From a virus, in the IMG/VR virus record IMGVR_UViG_3300030119_000126, positions 1-22,788 of that record: 22,788 bases of DNA, one strand, 5' to 3'. Of the stretch, positions 7,986 to 14,580 are shown one piece after another. A program made the translations under genes and the position numbers. Below the pieces are notes generated by a model that was given only the letters and a program-made list of their open reading frames with translations, was not told the origin of the DNA and did no database searches. The number at the start of each line of letters is the position of its first letter. Within the stretch, counting starts at the first letter, position 1.

Positions 7986-7993
7986 TATAAATA
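7986..7993 (+). promoter_or_regulatory. Late promoter TATAAATA (perfect T4 consensus)
   Basis: This is an exact match to the T4 late -10 element, 36 bases upstream of ATG 8030. Between them lies a second -10-like box, TATAAT (8018-8023), ending 6 bases before the ATG. A poor -35 (TTGCAC at 8000-8005) is only 12 bases away. The gene may therefore have both a leadered late transcript and a leaderless one. Confidence 0.65.
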
Positions 7994-8029
7994 GTAGTAT
8001 TGCACAAATAATTGTGTTATAATAGTATT

Positions 8030-9238
8030 ATGGCCAAAAATTTACACTTAGAACATTTAGAAGACGAGATCATTAATAATGGTATAAAGGGTGGTCGTGC
8101 ATCAATATTCTTCTTATTAGAACTTCGAAATATGCTCAAGGGTAATTCTAAGGGTCGTGTAAATATGACTGTAAAATGGGACGGAGCACCAGCAATTTGG
8201 TGTGGTAAACACCCAGAAGATGGTAGATTCTTTGTCGCAAAGAAATCTCTATTTAATAAAACACCACTTTTCTATACATCAGAACAAGAGATCAAAAATG
8301 CATCAGAACTATCTGGTGATCTAGAGACTAAATTCTTAGAAGCATTTAGACATTTCTCTAGATTATCATGGGGTAATAAAATATTACAGGGTGATCTGAT
8401 GTTTACTAAAGGCGATAAAAAAATGGAAAAGATAGGTAATCTATCGTATGTTACATTTCAACCAAACACAATCAAGTATGCCGCGGTCAACGGATCACCA
8501 CTTGCAAATGCAATCAACAATGCAGATATTGGTATTGTCTGGCATACAACATACACAGGACCAACAATAGCAGATTTGTCTGCAAGTTTTGGTGCAGATA
8601 TTAGTTCATTAGGACACTCTAATTCTATATGGATGGACGATGCGACATACAAAGATGTATCTGGTAATAGTGCAATGACTGCCAAAGAGTCAGTTAGATT
8701 ATCAAATAGTTTATCACAATTAGGAAAAACTTTTAGAAAGATCACCAAAAATGATCTTAACAGAATGAGAAAAATTATGGACACTTTTGCTAGTAAGTCA
8801 GCAATAGGTGCCTCATACAAAACATACGTAAACTCAAAAATCAGATCAGGCAAATTTAATCCATCTTACGAAGATTATCTGATTTATGTTGACAAATATT
8901 ACGAGCAAAAGATCATAGCAAAAGTTAAGATGGAAAAAACTAAACTGATCAAGAAAGAAATTAAAGAACAATTATTGTCTGAGATTAGACGATTAAAGAA
9001 ATTTTTTCAAGCATTAACAGAGTTTCAGAGATTAATGATTGAATCAAAACAAATAATAATAGTTGCTCTCAATAGAGTAAAAAGCATAGGGACATTTGTA
9101 AAAACTAGCACAGGTTATAAAGTAGTGAACCCAGAAGGTTATGTTGCAATTGACAGAGATGGCAATGCAGTAAAACTAGTAGATCGTATGGAATTCTCAC
9201 TAAATAACTTTACAGTAGCAAAAGATTGGGATAAGTAA
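8030..9238 (+). CDS. Putative covalent nucleotidyltransferase (KWDG, ligase/capping-like)
   Basis: The 402 residues contain what look like the core motifs of the ligase/mRNA-capping superfamily. Motif I (K-x-D-G) is VKWDGAPAI with K49 as candidate AMP- or GMP-linked lysine. A motif III-like strand is ILQGDLMF (118-125). Motif IV is NPEGYV (367-372) and motif V is AVKLVDR (380-386). Between III and IV sits an insert of about 240 residues with a long Lys-rich helical stretch (near 290-355). From memory, T4-like marine phages carry a family of unknown function (DUF6267) with the same TVKWDG core. ATG 8030 is preferred over an in-frame TTG at 8012. Its stop overlaps the next ATG. The substrate is unknown: RNA, DNA or protein nucleotidylation are all possible. 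Confidence 0.75.
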   Translation: MAKNLHLEHLEDEIINNGIKGGRASIFFLLELRNMLKGNSKGRVNMTVKWDGAPAIWCGKHPEDGRFFVAKKSLFNKTPLFYTSEQEIKNASELSGDLETKFLEAFRHFSRLSWGNKILQGDLMFTKGDKKMEKIGNLSYVTFQPNTIKYAAVNGSPLANAINNADIGIVWHTTYTGPTIADLSASFGADISSLGHSNSIWMDDATYKDVSGNSAMTAKESVRLSNSLSQLGKTFRKITKNDLNRMRKIMDTFASKSAIGASYKTYVNSKIRSGKFNPSYEDYLIYVDKYYEQKIIAKVKMEKTKLIKKEIKEQLLSEIRRLKKFFQALTEFQRLMIESKQIIIVALNRVKSIGTFVKTSTGYKVVNPEGYVAIDRDGNAVKLVDRMEFSLNNFTVAKDWDK

Positions 9239-9375
9239 TGAAGAAGACAATCTATTGCCGATTATGTGATCATGTCGTACGCCCAGGTGACGACCCTACA
9301 GAAGAAGTAGAAGATTGCATACTAGATGTTGGTTTTAATGATAACTTATGTGAACCAGAAGAAGAAGAAGAATGA
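9238..9375 (+). CDS. Small Cys-containing acidic protein (45 aa)
   Basis: The frame starts at ATG 9238 (TAATG overlap) and ends at TGA 9373-9375, which overlaps the next ATG (ATGA). The 45 residues contain C7-x2-C10 (YCRLCDH), C27 and C39, and end in a run of five Glu. The cysteines could bind one zinc ion, as in a minimal zinc ribbon. It sits between the KWDG protein and the next coupled gene, so it may be an accessory subunit. No family recognised. Confidence 0.6.
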   Translation: MKKTIYCRLCDHVVRPGDDPTEEVEDCILDVGFNDNLCEPEEEEE

Positions 9376-9698
9376 TAAGTTTTAAAGAATTTTTAGAGAA
9401 CAGTAACCCTAGAATTCCTAGAAAAAAAGGACAACCTGCTAATTCTAAGAAACATTCCGATCTATACACAGATGAAAATCCAAGGGGTACGATTCATGGA
9501 TTAAAATTTGCAACAGTAGATGATGCAGAGAAAAGTGTAAAGAAGATAGAAAACTCTGGTAAAAAACATGCTCATAAAATACAGGCCGCGATTGCAATGG
9601 AACAAAGAGCAAAAGAAATGGGAAAAAAATCTGCCGCGGCAGTTTATAGAAAGTACATCGAAAAGATGAAAAAGATTACTAAGGAAAAGAACAAGTGA
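9372..9698 (+). CDS. Small basic phage protein with capsid-targeting-like N-terminus (108 aa)
   Basis: The N-terminus MISFKEFLEN resembles the T4 capsid-targeting sequences of internal head proteins (M-K-T/S-F/Y-x-E-F pattern). A very basic linker follows, then a conserved helical module (FATVDDAEKSVKKIE, then HAHKIQAAIAMEQRAKEMG and AAVYRKYIEKMKK). From memory that module recurs at the ends of many marine phage proteins. Function is unknown. Nucleic-acid binding is likely from charge. Its stop overlaps the GTG start of the next gene. Confidence 0.7.
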   Translation: MISFKEFLENSNPRIPRKKGQPANSKKHSDLYTDENPRGTIHGLKFATVDDAEKSVKKIENSGKKHAHKIQAAIAMEQRAKEMGKKSAAAVYRKYIEKMKKITKEKNK

Positions 9699-10939
9699 AA
9701 GAAGTAACATTTACATTTGGAAGATTTAATCCACCAACTACAGGTCATGCTAAACTTGTGGGCAAATTAGCAAAAGGTCGTGGTGATAAAATGCTTTTCA
9801 CATCACACTCAAACGATAAGAAAAAGAATCCACTATCTCATAAAGACAAAATTAAATATCTCAGAAAGTTTTTTAAGAGCAAAGTCAATGTGCCAAATGC
9901 AAATGCTAGAACAGTATTTGAAATTGCAAATGCACTACAAAATCAGGGTTATACTCACGTAAATATGATTGTTGGTTCTGATAGAGTCAGAGAGTTTGAA
10001 ACATTGTTAAACAAATATAATGGCGTAAAAGCAAGACACGGATTCTATAATTTCGAACAAATCAATATTATTTCTGCAGGTGAACGTGACCCTGATGCCG
10101 ATGATGTTTCTGGAATGTCAGCATCGAAAATGAGACACTATGCAGAAACAGATAATTTTTCAGAGTTTGCAAAGGGCGTACCATCAAGAAACAAAAAAGA
10201 TATTGAAGGTGTATACAGAGCAGTTAGAAAAGGTATGGGTATCATGGAATCTTTTTTACCATTATACATGATAGAAGATTTAATTACAGAAGGTGTATAT
10301 GATCCTGGTATATTCAAAGCAGTGTTTCTAGCAGGTGGACCAGGAAGTGGTAAATCAACAGTTGTAAAACAATTAGCACTTGATACTCTTGGACTCAAAA
10401 TGGTAAACACAGATAAAGCATTCGAGAATGGTCTGAAGAAAGCAGGTCTATCTCTTGATCTTAGAAAACTTGATGCAGTCGTCAGAGATCCTATCAGAGC
10501 AAAAGCAAAAAACATAACAAAGAAAAATCTGGACAATTATATTGGTGGACGACTTGGTTTGATATTCGATACAACTTCAGCAAAAGACTCAAAAATTAAA
10601 CAATACAAGAAGATGTTAGATGCATTAGGGTATGAGTACAAAATGGTTTATGTTAATGCATCACTAGACAATGCTCAAAAAAGAAATAAAGCAAGAGCAA
10701 GAAAATTACCACCAGAAATAGTCAAAAATGATTGGGACGCCGCTCAGAAAAATGTCAAATCATATCGTGGTATTTTTGGTAGAGATTTTGTTGAGATTAG
10801 AAATGATGATGATCTTAAATCTTTACAAGCAAAAACACAAAAATTATTTGGTAAGTTAATGTCTTGGTCATCTGCATTCCCAGGAAATAAATTAGCAACC
10901 TCTTGGAAACAAGCAGAACTACAATCTAAAAAAGAATAA
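9695..10939 (+). CDS. Nucleotidyltransferase (NMNAT/cytidylyltransferase-like) fused to P-loop kinase
   Basis: The protein has 414 residues and two enzymes. Residues 1-180 are an HxGH-superfamily nucleotidyltransferase with GRFNPPTTGH at 9-18 (T15-x-G-H18) and the SxxxxR signature GMSASKMR ending at R147. Residues about 205-400 are a zeta-toxin/AAA_33-like kinase with Walker A GGPGSGKS at 214-221, NTDKAFE near 238-244 and GRLGLIFDTT. The architecture recalls NadR (NMN adenylyltransferase plus nicotinamide riboside kinase), though the kinase looks more zeta-like. The GTG start overlaps the previous stop by 4 bases, with AAGGA upstream. Roles in NAD salvage or nucleic-acid end processing are inferences. 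Confidence 0.85.
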   Translation: MKEVTFTFGRFNPPTTGHAKLVGKLAKGRGDKMLFTSHSNDKKKNPLSHKDKIKYLRKFFKSKVNVPNANARTVFEIANALQNQGYTHVNMIVGSDRVREFETLLNKYNGVKARHGFYNFEQINIISAGERDPDADDVSGMSASKMRHYAETDNFSEFAKGVPSRNKKDIEGVYRAVRKGMGIMESFLPLYMIEDLITEGVYDPGIFKAVFLAGGPGSGKSTVVKQLALDTLGLKMVNTDKAFENGLKKAGLSLDLRKLDAVVRDPIRAKAKNITKKNLDNYIGGRLGLIFDTTSAKDSKIKQYKKMLDALGYEYKMVYVNASLDNAQKRNKARARKLPPEIVKNDWDAAQKNVKSYRGIFGRDFVEIRNDDDLKSLQAKTQKLFGKLMSWSSAFPGNKLATSWKQAELQSKKE

Positions 10940-10942
10940 ATA
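10935..10942 (+). promoter_or_regulatory. Late promoter AATAAATA
   Basis: AATAAATA spans the stop of the fusion gene and ends 5 bases before ATG 10948. No Shine-Dalgarno is present. If it acts as a T4-type late -10, the transcript starts at the ATG. Confidence 0.6.
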
Positions 10943-10947
10943 GTATC

Positions 10948-12063
10948 ATGGAAGTTATAAAACTAATTAGAGAAAAACAAAGAGATAAAGTCAGACAGGA
11001 CCCCGATATAAAAGATAAAAAGGGGACACAACCTGATGTCTATTATAAAGGTCTAAAGAAATCTACAAAAGATAAGAGAGATGCACACTTTAAAAAAGGT
11101 GCAAAAATGGACGATGACAATCCAGCGGCATACAAACCAGCACCTGGTGATGCAACTGCAAAAACTAAACCATCAAAACATACTAAGAAGTTTAATCAGA
11201 TGTATGGTGAGAACATGGAAGAAGGTAAATTAGTAGCAAACTTCAGAGAAATTTTAGATACAATGATGAATCAGATCAAGAAAGAAGTTGGCAAAAGATA
11301 TCAAAGAAGTGAAGAAAGTGGTGTCGATTTGATGAATCGTATTGGTAGCATAGTTGGTTACAAAGTCACAAACAAGGCGCAACAAAAGAATAAACTATTC
11401 TTAAAATTTGGTGATGAAATAGTAAAAGAAGATTTAGCACCAAAAGATGTGGGTTATCTTATCAAAAGATATAGAGAATTAGATAAACTACAAAACAGAT
11501 TAATACGTATTCGTGGTGCAGATAATCAAGATATGAAAAAGTGCAGAGATGCAGTCCGAGAGGCCAAGTTTGCAATTATGGACTTAGTAGAAGGCAATGC
11601 TGATGTTATCGTAGACGAATATGATCCAACTCTCTCAGAGGGTAACACAGGGTTACATTTTCAATACGAAAAAGTAGACATAAAGAAAGCATTGAAGAAA
11701 GTTAGAGGTGTAACTAAACAACAAGCAGAGATAATCGCATCTATACCACAACCAACTCTCATATCACTCATACAACAACTATCTACTTTAGCATCAGAAA
11801 AAGAAGTAGAAGAGTCATTGTGGAGAAATATACATAACAAAAGAAAACGTGGTGAAAGAATGAGAAAACCTGGTGAGAAGGGAGCACCAAAACCAGGTGA
11901 TTTCAAAAGAGCAAGAGGAGAAGATTTAGATCATAACTCAGATGCTGGCGATTACATAGATGACTTTATGAAATCAGATGCACCACAGTTTAAGAATAAA
12001 TCAGCAAAGAAAATTAGAAAAATGGCAATCGCCGCATATTTAGATTCTAAGGAGAAAAAATGA
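10948..12063 (+). CDS. Modular Lys-rich phage protein, possible capsid-internal (371 aa)
   Basis: I can see three segments. Residues 1-85 are a basic region with the recurring marine-phage module YYKGLKKSTKDKRDAHFKKG and NPAAYKPAPGD. The middle (about 95-290) is helical and charged (FREILDTMMNQIKKEV; LIKRYRELDKLQNRLIRIRG). The C-terminal module has LWRNIHNKRKRGERM, PGEKGAPKPGDFKRARGE and KIRKMAIAAYLDSKEKK. M-E-E followed by GKL at 90-95 resembles a T4 gp21 protease site. The function is unknown; a virion-internal or assembly role fits the late promoter and composition. The stop overlaps the next ATG (ATGA). Confidence 0.75.
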   Translation: MEVIKLIREKQRDKVRQDPDIKDKKGTQPDVYYKGLKKSTKDKRDAHFKKGAKMDDDNPAAYKPAPGDATAKTKPSKHTKKFNQMYGENMEEGKLVANFREILDTMMNQIKKEVGKRYQRSEESGVDLMNRIGSIVGYKVTNKAQQKNKLFLKFGDEIVKEDLAPKDVGYLIKRYRELDKLQNRLIRIRGADNQDMKKCRDAVREAKFAIMDLVEGNADVIVDEYDPTLSEGNTGLHFQYEKVDIKKALKKVRGVTKQQAEIIASIPQPTLISLIQQLSTLASEKEVEESLWRNIHNKRKRGERMRKPGEKGAPKPGDFKRARGEDLDHNSDAGDYIDDFMKSDAPQFKNKSAKKIRKMAIAAYLDSKEKK

Positions 12064-12539
12064 AGAACGGAAATAAATCAGATAATGGTGTGCTAGAGAT
12101 CGGTACAGAAGAGATTTGTGCATCATACGAAGCAGATACACCAGGACAAGCAGAGAAAGTAGAGAAGTATATCAGAAGTCAAAAGAAAGATCAGATGATC
12201 AATGCTAAGAAACATTTCTCTCAAGTATTCGGTAACCCTCTCAAAGGGTTTCCATATAACGAAGAGTTCGATGTAGAACTTGCAGAAGCAGTCGAAGAAC
12301 TTGCAACTTTAGAAGAGGGCGATACAGACGCCGCAATTAGAAAGAAAGCAGATAAAAGTGGTATGCCATTTGGAATATTAAAGAAAGTATTCAACAGAGG
12401 TGTTGCCGCTTGGAGAACAGGACACAGACCAGGTACTAATCCTACTCAGTGGGGTTTGGCAAGAGTCAACTCTTTTACAACTAAGTCAAAAGGTACTTGG
12501 GGTGGAGCAGACAAAGATTTAGCATCTAAAGTAAGTTAA
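12060..12539 (+). CDS. DUF5824-like phage protein (159 aa)
   Basis: The C-terminal 70 residues (AAIRKKADKSGMPFGILKKV, FNRGVAAWRTGHRPGTNPTQ, WGLARVNSFTTKSKGTWG) match a module that I remember as DUF5824, widespread in marine phages and also found fused to other phage proteins. It holds conserved R, H and W residues but has no known activity. The N-terminal half is acidic and contains LAEA (74-77) and LEEG (84-87), both of the T4 prohead-protease form (L/I-x-E, cut before A or G), just before the conserved module. It is coupled to its neighbours by ATGA and TAATG overlaps. Confidence 0.8.
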   Translation: MKNGNKSDNGVLEIGTEEICASYEADTPGQAEKVEKYIRSQKKDQMINAKKHFSQVFGNPLKGFPYNEEFDVELAEAVEELATLEEGDTDAAIRKKADKSGMPFGILKKVFNRGVAAWRTGHRPGTNPTQWGLARVNSFTTKSKGTWGGADKDLASKVS

Positions 12540-13072
12540 TGAAAACGTTCAAAGAAGTAGCAATCGATGAAACTCTTGCTGATATGCAAGAGAATAATAT
12601 CAATCTCTTAGATAATCCGTTCAGATTGGGATCGATGATGTACTTTGAAGTTATTAAAGAGGCAAGAAGACTACAATTAGAGGGTCGTTACAGACTTACT
12701 GAAGTAGATAAGAACATTTTAGAGACAGATTTAGGAGAGTATGAGGTATATGAAAACGAACTCGTACCACTAGATTGTCCTATGATGAATATATCAGAAG
12801 AAGAAAAGAAAGAATTGAATAAACCAAAACGAGGTGGACCTAAAAAGTTTTACGTCTTTGTAAAAGACGGAGATAAAATTAAGAAAGTCACATTTGGCGA
12901 TACAACAGGTTTAAGTGTCAAGTTTGATGATACAAAAGCAAGATCATCATACGTTGCTAGACACAATTGCGATACAGCAAATGATAAAACTAAACCTAGT
13001 TATTGGTCATGCAGACTCCCTTATTACGCAAAACAATTAGGGTTATCTGGTGGTGGTTCTTTCTTCTGGTAA
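12539..13072 (+). CDS. Phage protein with conserved GGPKKFYV...HNC...YWSCR module (177 aa)
   Basis: The N-terminus MKTFKEVAIDE resembles a T4 capsid-targeting sequence. Residues about 1-90 are acidic and helical. The C-terminal 80 residues form a conserved module: RGGPKKFYVFVKDGDKIKKV, VTFGDTTGLSVKFDD, ARHNCD, then KPSYWSCRLPYYAKQLGL. From memory this module is common in phage and giant-virus proteins. The HNC and SC residues could bind a metal. It ends in a Gly/Phe tail (GGGSFFW). The activity is unknown. The gene starts on the previous stop (TAATG). Confidence 0.8.
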   Translation: MKTFKEVAIDETLADMQENNINLLDNPFRLGSMMYFEVIKEARRLQLEGRYRLTEVDKNILETDLGEYEVYENELVPLDCPMMNISEEEKKELNKPKRGGPKKFYVFVKDGDKIKKVTFGDTTGLSVKFDDTKARSSYVARHNCDTANDKTKPSYWSCRLPYYAKQLGLSGGGSFFW

Positions 13073-13084
13073 AAGGAGTATATT

Positions 13085-13267
13085 ATGGAAAAAATTAGTG
13101 AATACATGGGTTCAAATAGAACCGCAAAAATAAATCTATCAGCATTTGGATATGAAGTAGATTTATACGAAGGTAACAATCTTGTCGAAACAAGAAAAAT
13201 TCATGACAAGTCTATCAGTTATGCTGAGAGTCTTGCAGAGAACTGGACGTTAGGAGTCATCGAATGA
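13085..13267 (+). CDS. Small conserved phage protein paired with cupin (60 aa)
   Basis: This 60-residue protein starts SEYMGSNRTAKI, continues with FGYEVDLYEGNNLVETRKI and ends SYAESLAENWTLGVI. The pattern suggests a small beta sheet plus a C-terminal helix. I recall similar small proteins next to the cupin gene in cyanophages. It has a strong AAGGAG ribosome site at 13074-13079, unlike most neighbours, so expression should be high. It overlaps the cupin gene by 4 bases. Confidence 0.75.
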   Translation: MEKISEYMGSNRTAKINLSAFGYEVDLYEGNNLVETRKIHDKSISYAESLAENWTLGVIE

Positions 13268-13554
13268 TCACACCTAAACCTTATTCTGAGAGAAGAGAAC
13301 AACAATGTGGAACTGGTGTTACATACATTTATCGCACATTTTCAGCAGATGTAGAAGCAGATGAATTGGTATGGCATAGAGATCGTGAATCTCGTCAAGT
13401 GCACATACTGAGTGGTCATGGTTGGAAATTTCAGAAAGATGATAATCTTCCAGAAGAAATTAAACCAGGAACTGATCTCTATATACATAAGGGAATCTAT
13501 CACCGACTAATAAAAGGTGAAACAGACCTAGTAATTAGAATTAAAGAATTATAA
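13264..13554 (+). CDS. Small cupin-fold protein (96 aa)
   Basis: The pattern is a single cupin barrel: LVWHRDRESRQVHILSGHGW (35-54), a KPGTDLYIHKGIYHRL segment (67-82), then LVIRIKEL. H38, H47 and H80 are candidate metal ligands. The usual Glu of cupin motif 1 is not obvious, so metal binding is uncertain. Small cupins can be enzymes, sugar binders or structural proteins, and nothing here chooses among them. The ATG overlaps the previous stop. A late promoter lies across its own stop codon. Confidence 0.8.
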   Translation: MITPKPYSERREQQCGTGVTYIYRTFSADVEADELVWHRDRESRQVHILSGHGWKFQKDDNLPEEIKPGTDLYIHKGIYHRLIKGETDLVIRIKEL

Positions 13555-13557
13555 ATA
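13550..13557 (+). promoter_or_regulatory. Late promoter TATAAATA (perfect T4 consensus)
   Basis: An exact TATAAATA spans the cupin stop codon and ends 6 bases before ATG 13564. No Shine-Dalgarno lies between, so the transcript should be leaderless. Confidence 0.7.
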
Positions 13558-13563
13558 ACTACT

Positions 13564-14064
13564 ATGAGTATCAAAAAAGAAAGTTGGCAAGAGTCTCTTG
13601 AACAGGTTCGTTCTTTTGTAAAAAAAGAAGAAACTGTTGTTGAAGAACCAGTTGAACAGATCGTTGAAGCAAACGATGAAACTGTAAACGAAGAGATAGA
13701 AGAACTATTACGTAATGAGTTTGTAGAAGAACCACTTAATTTAGATGAAAGTGAGGCAATGATACAGAAAGCATTCAGATTAAAAGATAAGAAAGCAACC
13801 ATGGGTATAGCAAATCTTTTAAACATGACTTCTGTAAAAGTTCTACAAAAAATGCAGAAAGATAATCCTAAGGGGTTCGAAAGAATGGCCAAGAAAATGG
13901 GTGAATTACCTGCAATGGAAGAAGTTGAAATCGAAGAACCAACTCTCTCTATAGAAAAACTCGCAGAAAGAAACATGCTAGGTAGATTAGCAAAATCACT
14001 AAGGTTAACAAACGAAGGAAAAAATAAGTTATTTGAATACTTCGAAAAAGGGGAATTGAAGTAA
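13564..14064 (+). CDS. Acidic protein of late cassette (166 aa), unknown
   Basis: The N-terminal half is very acidic and low-complexity (EETVVEEPVEQIVEANDE; NEEIEELLRNEFVEEP) and likely disordered. The second half is helical (AMIQKAFRLKDKKATMGIAN, SVKVLQKMQKDNPKGFERMA). Proteins of this kind occur as scaffolding or core components in T4-like proheads, but I see no specific signature. It follows a perfect late promoter and its stop overlaps the next start. Confidence 0.7.
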   Translation: MSIKKESWQESLEQVRSFVKKEETVVEEPVEQIVEANDETVNEEIEELLRNEFVEEPLNLDESEAMIQKAFRLKDKKATMGIANLLNMTSVKVLQKMQKDNPKGFERMAKKMGELPAMEEVEIEEPTLSIEKLAERNMLGRLAKSLRLTNEGKNKLFEYFEKGELK

Positions 14065-14579
14065 TGATTGACGAACTAACAAAAAAACTTATAGAGGACT
14101 CAAGATCAGTTCTCGAAGGTAAGAAACTTGATCCAGTAGGAAAGAGAGATGCAGACGTAGACAACGATGGCGATGTCGATGATTCTGATGAATATCTTGC
14201 TAAACGTAGAGATGCAATTTCTAAAGCAATGAAAAAAGAAGGTAATGCTTTTATTGCCGCAATGAAAATGGCCAAGAAAAATGGCGATAAAGAATTCGAA
14301 GTTGGTGGAGAAACATATCAAGTCAAAGAAGTTGAGGATATGGAACATGATCCTAAGAAAAAAGAGATCAAAGAACTAGACAAAGAAAAAGAAGACGAAA
14401 AGAAAGACGTTAAAGAGTTCTTTGAAATAACAGAATTGATGGCATCTAGATTAGAACCACGTACTATGAAAATGATAGATATGATGAATGCTATGATGAA
14501 ATTCAAGCACGGTTCTAAAGAGTTTAAACAGAAAAAAGCAGAGATAGATGCTTTCTTAAAGAAAAACGCAGGTAAGTAA
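14064..14579 (+). CDS. Charged protein with EF-hand/dockerin-like calcium loop (171 aa)
   Basis: Residues 31-42 (DVDNDGDVDDSD) form a canonical 12-residue calcium loop with Asp at 31, 33, 35 and 42, and Gly 36. It is followed by a helix (EYLAKRRDAISKAM). Next comes AFIAAMKMAKKNGDKEFEVG, a module I remember from marine phage head-region genes. A Lys/Glu coiled-coil follows, then a Met-rich helix (MASRLEPRTMKMIDMMNAMM) and a basic tail. A role as a calcium-stabilised virion or prohead protein is plausible. It sits between two other late-cassette genes with a 1-base overlap and a 1-base gap. Confidence 0.75.
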   Translation: MIDELTKKLIEDSRSVLEGKKLDPVGKRDADVDNDGDVDDSDEYLAKRRDAISKAMKKEGNAFIAAMKMAKKNGDKEFEVGGETYQVKEVEDMEHDPKKKEIKELDKEKEDEKKDVKEFFEITELMASRLEPRTMKMIDMMNAMMKFKHGSKEFKQKKAEIDAFLKKNAGK

Positions 14580-14580
14580 C

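Noticed and set aside
8012-8029. TTG start extending the KWDG protein by six residues.
   Set aside because: The extra residues (MCYNSI) overlap the promoter-like TATAAT box, and ATG 8030 gives the usual MAKNLHLEHLED start.
9199-9209. ACTAAATAACT, a late-promoter-like word upstream of the 9238 gene.
   Set aside because: It lies inside the conserved C-terminal coding part of the KWDG protein and encodes ordinary Leu-Asn-Asn. There is no second supporting element, and the 9238 gene is already coupled by overlap.
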